64,000 nucleotides of DNA from CAG-390 sp964590755 (GCA_964590755.1 CAZPYK010000001.1:1-64000), one strand, 5' to 3'. Shown: positions 52,886-62,499, counted from the first letter of the stretch. The notes: a model not told the origin generated them from the sequence alone. Program-made: numbers and translations.

Positions 52886-55504
52886 TCACAGCGCCGCATC
52901 AATCTTTTTACGCATGTTACGAAAGATGTCGAAGCTTCCGTCCGGCAACCAAGCCAACTGCGTTTGCGGTATAGTCACATCAACCATAGTTGCGGGCAGA
53001 TGCTCATCATCAAGTATCCATGATTCCGCCGTTGCATGTTCTGTACAGGCGTGATTGTATGGCAAACTGCTTCCCGAATACATTCCGAAATATCTTCCGT
53101 TGCCCGATGCACCTTGATAATAGGAGTAACGGCTGTTCAAATACGGGTGAACGCCGCCATCGACCTTGATGCAGGTATATTGAGCATCGGATATATATAT
53201 CTCCATCGGGAGAGCTCTATCGACGAGCACGAGCGACTTTTGCACAAGGTTTTCCACAGGGCAAGCGTCGCAAGCCACACCTCCGGTCACCGAATCGAAC
53301 CATACCCAAACATGACGATCGCATTCTGTTGTCGGTTGAGTGCCGCGCAAGAAGTACCCGGTCTCGGCACAATCTCCGCGCGGATCATCAAGGCAAGCGT
53401 CGGTGATCAACTTACCGGAATACTTGCAATAGGTGCACTTTACAACATCGTCGGAAACGGTAAAGGTCTTCAGCACTTCGGTTCCCGCATCCACAGCATC
53501 GAATATCGGTTGATGGATCTCGGTCATCATCGTGTTCCACACTATTCCCGAGGGGTTGTCTCCCGGTATCGCTTTGGGATACTCATAGCCGTACCAAACT
53601 CCGCAGATATAATACGGAGAATAACCGATAAACCATCTGTCGTAGTTGTCTCCCGCGGAACCGGTCTTCGCGGCAAGCTCTATTTTTGAATCCAACTTAA
53701 TATATCCGCTGTGAGCAACGACATTTTGCATCAGCTTGGTCATTATAGACGCGGTCGATTCGCTGAGTGCTATCGTACCCTCGTAATCATTTTGAAGGAT
53801 CACGCTCCCCAAGCTGTCCTCAACCTTGAGATAAGAATGCGATTCGTTATAAACACCGTAATTGGCGAATATCGAATACGCCGCCGTCATCTCTCTTACG
53901 GTAAGTCCGTAGTTCAGCTGCCCCAAAGCAAGCGCGGCGTAACCCTTGTCGGTCAATGTCTGACCGCTCGACAGCGTCTGAGATTCAATGAGATTTTCAA
54001 GATGCAATGTCTCCTTGCAGAAGCGGAAGGATCGCTCCAACCCGACTTTTTCAAGGACCTTTAAGGAGACGGTATTCAATGAGTTTTCCACAGCATATTT
54101 TATATTCGTTAATCCGCGATAGTAATAATCGAAGTTTTTCGGCCATGCGGTATTATTCGTATAAGAATACGGCGTGTCATCTACCACAGATGCGTAGGTC
54201 ACGAGCCCGTTTTCGATAGCCGGAGCGTAAACCGCCAACGGCTTGATCGATGAGCCCGGGGATCTTTTTGTAGTTGTTGCATAGCTTTGGATACGGTTGG
54301 CTGTTTTTTCGCCTCTTGCGCCTACCACACCCAATATATCGCCGGTCTCGGGATCTATGACTATAGCCGACGATTGAGCGGGAACACCGGATTTGTTTTC
54401 CGGGAAGTTGGAATCGTCAAGATACGTCTCCTCAAGAATGGTTTGGATCCTTTCGTCGACAAGCAGATATATCTTCCAACCGCTGTTATAAACCTTTATC
54501 GCGGCTATCTCTCGCGAGACCTTGTATTGCTCGGCATAATCATCTATGATATCCTCTATTGCCATATCGGTATACCACGAATTGATATTGATATCGTGCG
54601 TGTCATCGGTAACATTGAGTACGAGCTCCTTGTCGTACGCCTCATCGTATTCGCGCTTATTGATAAGCCCCTGCTCAAGCATAAGATCGAGCACTGTATT
54701 CCGTCGCTTGAGATTTTCCTCCGGATGCGTTATGGGATTGTAGCGAGACGGATTTTTGGTTATAGAAGCAATTGCGGCACATTCTATCAAAGTCAATTCG
54801 CTGACGTCCTTATCAAAATATTTATACGCCGCCGCCTGAACTCCGTAACATCCGGAGCCCAAATTGATTATATTAAGATACAGCTCAAGTATCTCTTCTT
54901 TTTCTTTTTTCTTTTCAAGGTCAAGTGCCCAGAGTATCTCTTGGATCTTTCTTTGTATCTTGTACGAATCGTCCCCCGAAACGTTTTTGACAAGCTGTTG
55001 AGTTATCGTGGAGCCACCGTATCCCGAATCGTCAAAGCCCAAGAAAAAGTTGGCTCCCGCTTTGATCGTTCTGAGCCAGTCCACACCGTCATGAGTCCGA
55101 AAGCGCTTGTCCTCAACTGCGATAAATGCGTTTTGCAGATCCACCGGGATACTGTCATATTCCACATAAATGCTGTTCTTCGGACCGTAAAGACACTCGT
55201 CCTCAAGTTCTACCGCTTCTCCGACACGATTGGCGCGATCCGTGAACTCGTATCTGTATATACGCGTGGTCGTAGATGAGTTCAGATCGAGTGTATATTG
55301 AGAAATATCCACTTCTGTCTTGACGTAATTTTTAATATAGATCGTAAAAACGCAAACGACTATTATTCCGGTCAATACGCAGACCAGCAAAAAGGTGACC
55401 AGCACATTTATAAAAACTCGAAGCGCGGTCATTACGCCCTTTATAAAAAGCGCGCCCGCTTTTTTTATCTCCTCATACCAATTGATCTTTTTTTGTTTTT
55501 GCAT
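52886..55504 (-). CDS. Class A penicillin-binding protein (PBP1A-like)
   Basis: 872 residues. An N-terminal membrane anchor (about 28-55) is followed by a GT51 transglycosylase domain (AVEDKRFRTHDGVDWLRT, GGSTITQQLVKN, LELYLNIINLG) and a transpeptidase domain with SPGSSIKP (about 412), ENSLN, and AAKTGSAGD (about 608). The final 150 residues carry ten or so Cys (CTYC, CLDDPRGDC, CDACP). It polymerises and cross-links peptidoglycan. UTR copy F precedes it. Confidence 0.95.
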   Translation of the reverse strand: MQKQKKINWYEEIKKAGALFIKGVMTALRVFINVLVTFLLVCVLTGIIVVCVFTIYIKNYVKTEVDISQYTLDLNSSTTTRIYRYEFTDRANRVGEAVELEDECLYGPKNSIYVEYDSIPVDLQNAFIAVEDKRFRTHDGVDWLRTIKAGANFFLGFDDSGYGGSTITQQLVKNVSGDDSYKIQRKIQEILWALDLEKKKEKEEILELYLNIINLGSGCYGVQAAAYKYFDKDVSELTLIECAAIASITKNPSRYNPITHPEENLKRRNTVLDLMLEQGLINKREYDEAYDKELVLNVTDDTHDININSWYTDMAIEDIIDDYAEQYKVSREIAAIKVYNSGWKIYLLVDERIQTILEETYLDDSNFPENKSGVPAQSSAIVIDPETGDILGVVGARGEKTANRIQSYATTTKRSPGSSIKPLAVYAPAIENGLVTYASVVDDTPYSYTNNTAWPKNFDYYYRGLTNIKYAVENSLNTVSLKVLEKVGLERSFRFCKETLHLENLIESQTLSSGQTLTDKGYAALALGQLNYGLTVREMTAAYSIFANYGVYNESHSYLKVEDSLGSVILQNDYEGTIALSESTASIMTKLMQNVVAHSGYIKLDSKIELAAKTGSAGDNYDRWFIGYSPYYICGVWYGYEYPKAIPGDNPSGIVWNTMMTEIHQPIFDAVDAGTEVLKTFTVSDDVVKCTYCKYSGKLITDACLDDPRGDCAETGYFLRGTQPTTECDRHVWVWFDSVTGGVACDACPVENLVQKSLVLVDRALPMEIYISDAQYTCIKVDGGVHPYLNSRYSYYQGASGNGRYFGMYSGSSLPYNHACTEHATAESWILDDEHLPATMVDVTIPQTQLAWLPDGSFDIFRNMRKKIDAAL

Positions 55505-55580
55505 AGAGATCCTCGCTCCGCCGCCGTGCGGCGATAATGTTATTTGTGAAATCCACCTTGCACTTCTCGCGACGGCATTG
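55505..55580 (-). repeat. UTR hairpin-SD element, copy F
   Basis: Sense strand GTCGCGAGAAGTGCAAGGTG, GATTTCACAAATAACATTAT, CGCCGCACGGCGGCGG, AGCGAGGATCTCT, ATG. Aligns with D1 from the GTCGC module through the GC hairpin to the start codon; the SD is altered to GCGAGGA. Confidence 0.7.
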
Positions 55581-55766
55581 TTCGACTCAAAGCCGTGTCA
55601 TCACGTCAGCATTATTTTACCACCGATAAATGAATATATTATGAATTCGCGACAAATAATGAAAGTGCTCCGCCGAGAACGGAATTTTGACACGTACTCA
55701 TGACAAACGCGCGTATTCCGAGAACGCGGAGCTCATGAATTCATTCCGAAAGGCAGATACCGGAAA

Positions 55767-56159
55767 ATGCAAAGAAAATATTTGATCCCGATCACCTTGC
55801 TTGCGTTGTTGGCGCTGACGCTATCAACTCTCGCTGTTATCGTATACTCTCGCTCGATGCTTCACGACATTTCCCCCTCTTATGTCAAAAAGAGCACAAG
55901 ATCCGAAGCACCAAGACCGCTCGAAACGGTCGAACTTCCGATCGAAGTATTTAACGAGGTAACCGCAGATGACAAAATATATCTGCTCATTCTCAAGGAC
56001 GGCGCATTGTATGCATATGACGATGCCATGAAATGCGTTGTTACAAAGGCATTCGACCCCACTCTTTTGAACAGCACCGAAAGAACGATGTTGAACGACG
56101 GCATACTGCTGACAGGAGAGTCAGCGTTAAATGAAGCCTTGGATGATCTGCTTCACTGA
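55767..56159 (+). CDS. BofC C-terminal-like membrane-anchored protein
   Basis: 130 residues. An N-terminal membrane anchor (about 5-28) is followed by a short domain, YLLILKDGALYAYDD...LLNSTERTMLNDGILLTGESALNEALDDLLH, that follows the pattern of the BofC C-terminal domain, a sporulation checkpoint protein in Bacillus. The match is by eye and modest. No clear promoter found upstream; the gene ends 8 bases before the convergent dnaE. Confidence 0.55.
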   Translation: MQRKYLIPITLLALLALTLSTLAVIVYSRSMLHDISPSYVKKSTRSEAPRPLETVELPIEVFNEVTADDKIYLLILKDGALYAYDDAMKCVVTKAFDPTLLNSTERTMLNDGILLTGESALNEALDDLLH

Positions 56160-56167
56160 CTCCGAAT

Positions 56168-59100
56168 TCAGCGAAGCACAACATTCTCGTCCCCGACAGT
56201 TGAACGCAATTCACTTACAAGACACCCGCCGATGTCGGCTCCGCCGGATCTTTCTTCATAGCGGGCTTCGTCGGTATAATAGAATACCGTTTTCAGCGTA
56301 CCGTCGAAGATCCCCACAAGATTATCGCATTTTTTAAACAAATCGCTTTTCCGCGACGGGACCCTGATGTACAGCACCTTCGGTCTTCGCAACGGCTCGG
56401 CAACGGTCGTCACGGAGGCAGACGTTCTGCCGCGCGGTATCGTTTCCGACTTGGTCGTTGCCGCCACATAACGCTCATTGGGGACAAGCGGCTCAAGCAT
56501 ATTCAATATGATCTTTATTTCGTCTCCATCGCGCCCCTCTCTCACCGAAAGCGTCCCGCGAACGCAGACAGCCTCGCCGTCACGTATGTTAGCGCTGTAT
56601 TTTTCGTAGTTTTTCGGAAAAACAATGACTTCCGCTTGCCCAAGATTATCTTCAAGCGTAAAAAATACCATCACGCTGTCGTTTTTGGTCTTTTTTCGAG
56701 CTATTCCGGATATCATTCCGACCGCAACGACAGTTTGCTTGTCGGAAAAAGACTCGGATGTGCCATCGTCGGATTCCGCGCTGCCGCAAAGCTCGCCGAG
56801 AGATATCGGCGAAAGAGCCGATATGTGCTTTGAAAAGCCGTCAAGAATATGCCCTGAAAAGCACATTCCGGTGCTTTCCTTTTCCAACTCGATCAAAACG
56901 CGAAGCGGATATTCGGGTATATTGGGATAAACACAAACTCCGCCGGAGCTTTTGCGGTTCGATGCCTCGGAAGAAAACATATCAAGCTGACCTTGGAGGT
57001 TGTTTTTACTGCGTTCCGACAGCGCCGCAAGAGCGGATTCGAGCGCCCCGGACATTTGAGAGCGATATACTCCGAAAGTGTCAAACGCCCCCGCTCTGAT
57101 AAGAGCCTCGATCATGCGCTTATTGAGTCCGCGATCCGACATGCGTGACAGAAAATCGTCAAGATCGACAAAATTGCCGCCGGCATTACGCTCTCGAAGC
57201 ATTGAATCGATAAAGCTTTTCCCAACATTTTTAACGCCGAGCAATCCGAAAGTTATGCTGCTTCCGTTAACATGGAAATCCGAATAGCTGTAGTTTATGT
57301 TCGGCGGCAAGACCTTTATCCCCATTTTAGACGCTTCGGCTATATATTGAGCGGTCTTGTTACGATCACCGAGAACCGACGACAGCAACGCGGCCAAATA
57401 TTCCCGCGGATAGTGCGCCTTAAGATATGCTGTTCTGAATGATATCATGGCATATGCCGCAGCGTGACTTTTGTTAAATGCGTAGTTTGCAAAGCTTGCC
57501 ATATCGTCGAAAAGCTTTACGGCTGCCGATCTGTCCATGCCGCGCTCGGAAGCTCCGCATATGAATTCTTCCCTCTCCGCCTCAAGCGCCGAAGCCTTTT
57601 TCTTCGCCATGGCTCGTCTGACCATGTCGGCGCGACCGAGAGAATATCCGGCCATTATTCGAAAAATATTCATGACCTGCTCTTGATAAACTATGCAACC
57701 GTAAGTCTCGGACAAAACAGGTCTCAACCGTTCGCACGGATAAACGACAGAATCCGGATCGTTTCGCCCCGCGATGTATTTCGGTATTGAATCCATGGGT
57801 CCCGGCCTATATAGAGCGATCGCGGCTAATATATCGTCTATCGTGCGCGGCAAAAAGCTTGCAAGCATCGCACGCATGCCGGGAGATTCAAGCTGAAACA
57901 CACCTAAGGTCTGACCGCGAGAGATAAGTTCATAGGTCGCCTTATCGTCAAGACTTACTTTTTCAAGTTCAAACTGCGGCTCTTTCTCGCGTATTTGCTT
58001 TACCGCCGAATCGATTATGGTTAAATATCTTAACGCCAAAAAATCAAATTTGAGCAAGCCGAGCGATGCCACGGTTTCCATATCATATTGTGTTATGACC
58101 GCACCGTTGCTCAGCGAGAGAGGAAGGTAATCGGTAAGCGGCTTGTCGGTGATAACCACGCCCGCCGCATGGATCGATACATTTCGCGGCATGCCCTCAA
58201 GGGCTCGCGCAGTATCGATCATTTTTTTTATTTTGTTCGAGGAATCATATTTCTCGCGCAGTTCTTCGAACTCAAGTGCGGTATCGAGAGTAATGCTGAG
58301 GTCGCGCGGCACAAGCTTTGCGATCTCATCCACCTCGGCATAAGGCATATCCATCACACGACCTACGTCGCGCAACACCGCGCGAGCGGCCATGGTGCCG
58401 AATGTGATTATCTGAGAAACATGATCGTCTCCGTAACGCTCCTTTACATATTCAAGCACTTCGTCTCGGCGTTCGTAACAAAAATCCACATCGATATCGG
58501 GCATGCTGACGCGTTCGGGATTTAAAAATCTTTCGAAATACAGTTCAAATCTTATCGGATCTATATCCGTGATACCGATCAAAAATGCCACCAAACTGCC
58601 CGCCCCCGAGCCTCTGCCCGGTCCGACGGGAATCTTGCTTCGCTTCGCAAAACCGACATAATCGGCAACTATCAAAAAATAATCCGAATATCCCATGCGC
58701 TCTATAACAGACAACTCGTATTCGAATCGCTCACGGTATTCGTCCGGCTCGTGTCCGCGGCAAGGTATGACATTCTCCGCGTATAATTTTTCAAATCCGG
58801 CGTTCACCGCATCACGCAAAGCCTTGTCGGGAGTCATACCGCCGGAAGGCTTAAAAGACGGCAAAAATATACGATCGAAATTAAACTCGAAGTTGCATCT
58901 GTCCGCGATCTTGACGGTATTTTCAAGTGCGCCCTCGAATGAGCCGAAAAGAGCACGCATTTCATCGGTGGATTTATAATAAAACTCATCAGTTTCAAAT
59001 CCAAGCTTTTTTTCGGAGGAGAGGGTCGTACCGGTCTGGATGCACATAAGCACCGCCTGTGCCTCGGCATCCGAACGATTCAAATAGTGCACATCGTTCG

Positions 59101-59710
59101 TTGCGACCATCCCAAGACCGCATTCGCGCGCCAAACGAGCCAGCCCGGGAAGTATCTGCCTTTGCTCCGCCAAACCGTGATTTTGAAGTTCGATAAAGAA
59201 ATTATCCTTACCGAAAATACCCGCATATTTCACGGCGGAAGCACGGGCACCTTCGTAATCTCCCAAGACAAGCTTCGACGGTATCTCGCCCGCAAGGCAT
59301 GCCGAAAGTGCTATGAGTCCTTCGTGGTACCTGCGAAGCAATTCATCGTCAACACGAGGCTTGGAGTAAAATCCCTCGGTAAATGACAGAGATACCATTT
59401 TTATAAGATTTTTATACCCGGTCTCGTTTTCGCACAGCAGAACCATGTGATGCGCCGCACGCTCGGTTTCGACCGATCTTTCAAAGCGCGAACGAGGAGA
59501 AACGTAAACCTCACAACCTATTATCGGTTTAACTCCGACGCTGCGGCACGCTTTAAAGAATGCAACGGCGCCGTACATGACACCATGATCGGTGATAGCC
59601 ACGGCATCATGCCCCGCAGCAAGCGCAGCACCGGGAATATCGGCGATCCGACATGCGCCGTCAAGCAAACTGTATTCGCTGTGTAAATGCAAATGCACGA
59701 AATCAGACAT
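56168..59710 (-). CDS. dnaE: DNA polymerase III alpha subunit
   Basis: 1180 residues. PHP domain at the start (FVHLHLHSEYSLLDG, ITDHGVMYG); catalytic Asp pair in PDIDVDFCYERRDEV (about 402); GPGRGSGAGSLV; helix-hairpin-helix region (VGKSFIDSM); and a C-terminal OB fold (VAVGMISGIARKKTKNDSVMVFFTLED). This is the DnaE1-type replicative polymerase; no intrinsic exonuclease insertion as in PolC. RBS AGAGGTGGA. It follows whiA by 27 bp. Confidence 0.97.
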   Translation of the reverse strand: MSDFVHLHLHSEYSLLDGACRIADIPGAALAAGHDAVAITDHGVMYGAVAFFKACRSVGVKPIIGCEVYVSPRSRFERSVETERAAHHMVLLCENETGYKNLIKMVSLSFTEGFYSKPRVDDELLRRYHEGLIALSACLAGEIPSKLVLGDYEGARASAVKYAGIFGKDNFFIELQNHGLAEQRQILPGLARLARECGLGMVATNDVHYLNRSDAEAQAVLMCIQTGTTLSSEKKLGFETDEFYYKSTDEMRALFGSFEGALENTVKIADRCNFEFNFDRIFLPSFKPSGGMTPDKALRDAVNAGFEKLYAENVIPCRGHEPDEYRERFEYELSVIERMGYSDYFLIVADYVGFAKRSKIPVGPGRGSGAGSLVAFLIGITDIDPIRFELYFERFLNPERVSMPDIDVDFCYERRDEVLEYVKERYGDDHVSQIITFGTMAARAVLRDVGRVMDMPYAEVDEIAKLVPRDLSITLDTALEFEELREKYDSSNKIKKMIDTARALEGMPRNVSIHAAGVVITDKPLTDYLPLSLSNGAVITQYDMETVASLGLLKFDFLALRYLTIIDSAVKQIREKEPQFELEKVSLDDKATYELISRGQTLGVFQLESPGMRAMLASFLPRTIDDILAAIALYRPGPMDSIPKYIAGRNDPDSVVYPCERLRPVLSETYGCIVYQEQVMNIFRIMAGYSLGRADMVRRAMAKKKASALEAEREEFICGASERGMDRSAAVKLFDDMASFANYAFNKSHAAAYAMISFRTAYLKAHYPREYLAALLSSVLGDRNKTAQYIAEASKMGIKVLPPNINYSYSDFHVNGSSITFGLLGVKNVGKSFIDSMLRERNAGGNFVDLDDFLSRMSDRGLNKRMIEALIRAGAFDTFGVYRSQMSGALESALAALSERSKNNLQGQLDMFSSEASNRKSSGGVCVYPNIPEYPLRVLIELEKESTGMCFSGHILDGFSKHISALSPISLGELCGSAESDDGTSESFSDKQTVVAVGMISGIARKKTKNDSVMVFFTLEDNLGQAEVIVFPKNYEKYSANIRDGEAVCVRGTLSVREGRDGDEIKIILNMLEPLVPNERYVAATTKSETIPRGRTSASVTTVAEPLRRPKVLYIRVPSRKSDLFKKCDNLVGIFDGTLKTVFYYTDEARYEERSGGADIGGCLVSELRSTVGDENVVLR

Positions 59711-59737
59711 AGGAATCCACCTCTGATTTTAAAGATC

Positions 59738-60646
59738 TTATTTTTTGTTGGTTACCGTTTCCGCAAGCTCGCACAGCTTTTTCAGTCTGTGATTGGCACC
59801 GGATTTGGAGATCGGAGGCACATGCTTAGATGCAAGCTCTGCAATCGAAATTTCCGGCTCGGCTTCGCGCAACGCGGCGGTCTCTTTAAGATCGTCAGAC
59901 AGAGCCTCAAACAAGCCGTTGGCTTTTAAGACGGCAATGGCATTCAGTTGTATTAAGGCGGAACTTGCCGCTCTGCCTATATTGGTCACGATAAAGTTTG
60001 AAGCGCGATTGACGTTTCCTCTGAGTTCCCTCAAAAGATCGGATTGAATGAGCTCCATTGCGGCAATACTTGCTCCGACAGCGGAAAGCAGATCTTGAAC
60101 GCAGTCGTTTTTTTTGCAAATGACAGCATAAGTTCCCGAGCGAGCGGATAATATTGGTTTTCCGACCGAAGTTGTCAGTTGCGCCGCGAGCCTTTCTGCA
60201 CGCTCGCGGTCGTAGAGCTTAAATTCAAGCCTGACCTCTTTTTCCGGATCGCAGAAACGCGCCGACGAAATGAGCGCCCCCGCAAAAAAAGCGTTTTGAC
60301 AGCCGGCGCATTTGAATTCCGACTCAACAAACTTCTCTGTATCGGTCTCGGGATCCGACATCGCACTCAAGAATCCCGCAAGTCGCTTTGATTCAAACTC
60401 AAATATATACACCTCTCGTCCATAGCATACCTCTGTTCGCTCGTCCGGGACTCGCCCATATTGCTCAAGCAGCAATTTGCGAACCACGGCCGCAGTGTCG
60501 CTCTTTTGTATTCGGCAAAGAAGCATGCCGGATATTCCGACTTCGGCATTCAATAGGAGTCCGTGCAAAAAGCTGCGTCGGCAACATGGTGATGAAGGCA
60601 GAACCTTTAAAAGCTCGTCTCGAACTCTATCGCCAAAGCCTCTCAT
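59738..60646 (-). CDS. whiA: WhiA sporulation/cell-division regulator
   Basis: 302 residues. An N-terminal LAGLIDADG-like domain (CCRRSFLHGLLLNAEVG, FFAGALISSARFCDP) and a C-terminal helix-turn-helix (SIAELASKHVPPISKSGANHRLKKL) are characteristic. WhiA binds DNA and affects division and chromosome segregation in Gram-positives. It overlaps murB by 4 bases (ATGA). RapZ and YvcK, its usual neighbours, are absent here. Confidence 0.95.
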   Translation of the reverse strand: MRGFGDRVRDELLKVLPSSPCCRRSFLHGLLLNAEVGISGMLLCRIQKSDTAAVVRKLLLEQYGRVPDERTEVCYGREVYIFEFESKRLAGFLSAMSDPETDTEKFVESEFKCAGCQNAFFAGALISSARFCDPEKEVRLEFKLYDRERAERLAAQLTTSVGKPILSARSGTYAVICKKNDCVQDLLSAVGASIAAMELIQSDLLRELRGNVNRASNFIVTNIGRAASSALIQLNAIAVLKANGLFEALSDDLKETAALREAEPEISIAELASKHVPPISKSGANHRLKKLCELAETVTNKK

Positions 60647-61569
60647 TCGACTGATACCATCCTGATCTCACATTCAAGAGATATGCCGTAACGATCCGAT
60701 ACGGTCTTGCGGATATGCTCTATAAGCTTTTTCACATCATCCGCGGTCGCTCCGCCCTTGTTGATGATGAATCCCGCATGCTTTTCCGACACCTGTGCTC
60801 CTCCGATCGCATAGCCCTTAAGTCCGCATTCCTCTATAAGCTTTCCGGTATACACTGTGGGTGCACTGCGTTTAAAAACGCTCCCGGCGCTCGGAAAATC
60901 CAAGGGCTGCTTATCTGTGCGTCTGTGCATATAATCGTTCATCATTTCCGATATCTTGCTTTTTTCGTCCTTCCGAAGTCGAAACTCAGCACCAAGCACG
61001 ATATATCGTTCGCCTCGCCCTATGATGCTTTTTCTGTAGTCAAACTTCATTTCATCGCACGAAAGCGTTTCGACTTTATCGGTATGCGCATCATAAACCT
61101 TTACGCTTTCCGTCACATCGGCCATCTCGCCGCCATAGGCTCCGGCATTCATGCAGACGGCTCCGCCGCAGCTGCCCGGAATACCGTATGCAAATTCAAG
61201 ACCGCTGAGGGAGGCATCCCTGGCGGCAACAGCAACCGAAAACAGCGAATTTCCGCACCCGACGCTCATGCATTCACCGTTGATATCGATGTTTTTGATT
61301 TTTTTTGTAAATATCAAGACGCCTCTGAATCCGTTGTCATCAAAAAGAATATTAGAGCAATTTCCAACTACCATACGGCGAATGTGCATCTCATCCGCAA
61401 GTTTCAGCGCCGCGCAAAGCTGTGCATCGTTATGCGGATAAACGGCAATATCGCAAGCTCCGCCTATTCGAAAGCTTGAACGCTCGGATAAAAGCACATC
61501 CCGCAGATATTCCACTCCCAAAAGATCAAGCTTGTCGGTAAAAAGCTTTATTTTATCATTATTATTCAT
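60643..61569 (-). CDS. murB: UDP-N-acetylenolpyruvoylglucosamine reductase
   Basis: 308 residues. FAD-binding SFRIGGACDIAVYP, GIPGSCGGAVCMNAGAYGGE, the catalytic Ser in FPSAGSVFKR, and the C-terminal Glu region (SLECEIRMV). It completes UDP-MurNAc synthesis. Type II-like size. Confidence 0.96.
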   Translation of the reverse strand: MNNNDKIKLFTDKLDLLGVEYLRDVLLSERSSFRIGGACDIAVYPHNDAQLCAALKLADEMHIRRMVVGNCSNILFDDNGFRGVLIFTKKIKNIDINGECMSVGCGNSLFSVAVAARDASLSGLEFAYGIPGSCGGAVCMNAGAYGGEMADVTESVKVYDAHTDKVETLSCDEMKFDYRKSIIGRGERYIVLGAEFRLRKDEKSKISEMMNDYMHRRTDKQPLDFPSAGSVFKRSAPTVYTGKLIEECGLKGYAIGGAQVSEKHAGFIINKGGATADDVKKLIEHIRKTVSDRYGISLECEIRMVSVE

Positions 61570-61590
61570 GAACCAAAACCTCGATTTGTT

Positions 61591-62283
61591 TTATTCGTCA
61601 TCTTCCGGTATATTCCGCAGCTCGTCCAGGCACTTTATCTCGTAAGTCGGCTTAATGATATCGGGGCATTTTTTGGAATGCGGGTTTAACCAGCAGGTGT
61701 CGATCCCCGCAGCCATTCCGCCGGCAATATCCGAGGAAAGCGAATCTCCTATAACAAGAGCCCTGTCGCATTCAAAGCCCTCGATGTCATTCATCACGCG
61801 ATCGAAAAAATCGCGCGAAGGCTTTTCCGCGCCGACCTCTTCCGAGATGTACGATCTTTCGATAAATCGTTTTATCGGAGAGACATTCATTCTGCCCGTC
61901 TGCACCGCCTTGATTCCGTTGGTAATGACAAAAATGCGACATTTTCCATAAAAATAGCGGCATATCTCCAAAGCACCGGGCATAAGATACGATTTTTCTG
62001 CCAAACGATCGGTGTATTCCGCCGCCATTTGGAGATGGTCAGCCTCAAAACCGTGCTTGCGCAGAAAAAGATCGAACCTTTTTGTTCTCAACTCGTTTTT
62101 TTCAATACCGCCGGTCTCCAGCAGTTTCCAAAGACTATCGTTTATTTCGCTATAGGATGCGATGAGTTCCTCGGTCGGAGATATCCCGAAGCGCTTGAGC
62201 GCCTCGGAGAGCGCCTCGCGTTCGGCTCGCTTAAAATCAAGAAGTGTGTCATCCGCATCGAATAATAAAAAATCATATTTCAT
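61591..62283 (-). CDS. HAD hydrolase, YjjG-like nucleotidase
   Basis: 230 residues. LLFDADDTLLDFKRAE is the YjjG-type motif I; FVITNG motif II; GAEKPSRDFF motif III; VIGDSLSSDIAGG motif IV. YjjG-type enzymes dephosphorylate dUMP and non-canonical pyrimidine nucleotides. The ATG at 62283 gives the family N-terminus; in-frame ATG/TTG codons 5 and 8 codons upstream are possible. First gene of the murB-whiA-dnaE unit. Confidence 0.88.
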   Translation of the reverse strand: MKYDFLLFDADDTLLDFKRAEREALSEALKRFGISPTEELIASYSEINDSLWKLLETGGIEKNELRTKRFDLFLRKHGFEADHLQMAAEYTDRLAEKSYLMPGALEICRYFYGKCRIFVITNGIKAVQTGRMNVSPIKRFIERSYISEEVGAEKPSRDFFDRVMNDIEGFECDRALVIGDSLSSDIAGGMAAGIDTCWLNPHSKKCPDIIKPTYEIKCLDELRNIPEDDE

Positions 62284-62327
62284 GTACTCGGCAATCATTC
62301 CGTTCAATAAATATTTCGGTATTATAT

Positions 62328-62356
62328 ATTATACAACATCCGCAACCGTTTTGCAA
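62328..62356 (-). promoter_or_regulatory. Promoter of the yjjG-murB-whiA-dnaE unit
   Basis: Minus strand TTGCAA (62351-62356), 17-bp spacer, TATAAT (62328-62333). Confidence 0.85.
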
Positions 62357-62434
62357 CACATTATTTTCGATTGATCCAATAATACCGCATTTGTTCTCAT
62401 TCTGCCTTTGCCGACATAATATGATGTCAACCTA

Positions 62435-62463
62435 TTGCATTTTTTTATCTTTTGTTGTATAAT
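62435..62463 (+). promoter_or_regulatory. Promoter of coaE and downstream genes
   Basis: TTGCAT (62435-62440), 17-bp spacer, TATAAT (62458-62463), divergent from the dnaE unit. Confidence 0.85.
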
Positions 62464-62499
62464 ATAAATATATATCTTGTTTTCAAAGGAGACGACTTG

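Noticed and set aside
54287..55279. 330-codon open frame on the plus strand
   Set aside because: Fully antisense to the class A PBP, whose catalytic motifs are intact.
55681..55720. TTGACA at 55687 as a promoter for the BofC-like gene
   Set aside because: No acceptable -10 box lies 16-19 bases downstream, and a forespore-sigma-type promoter could not be confirmed by eye.
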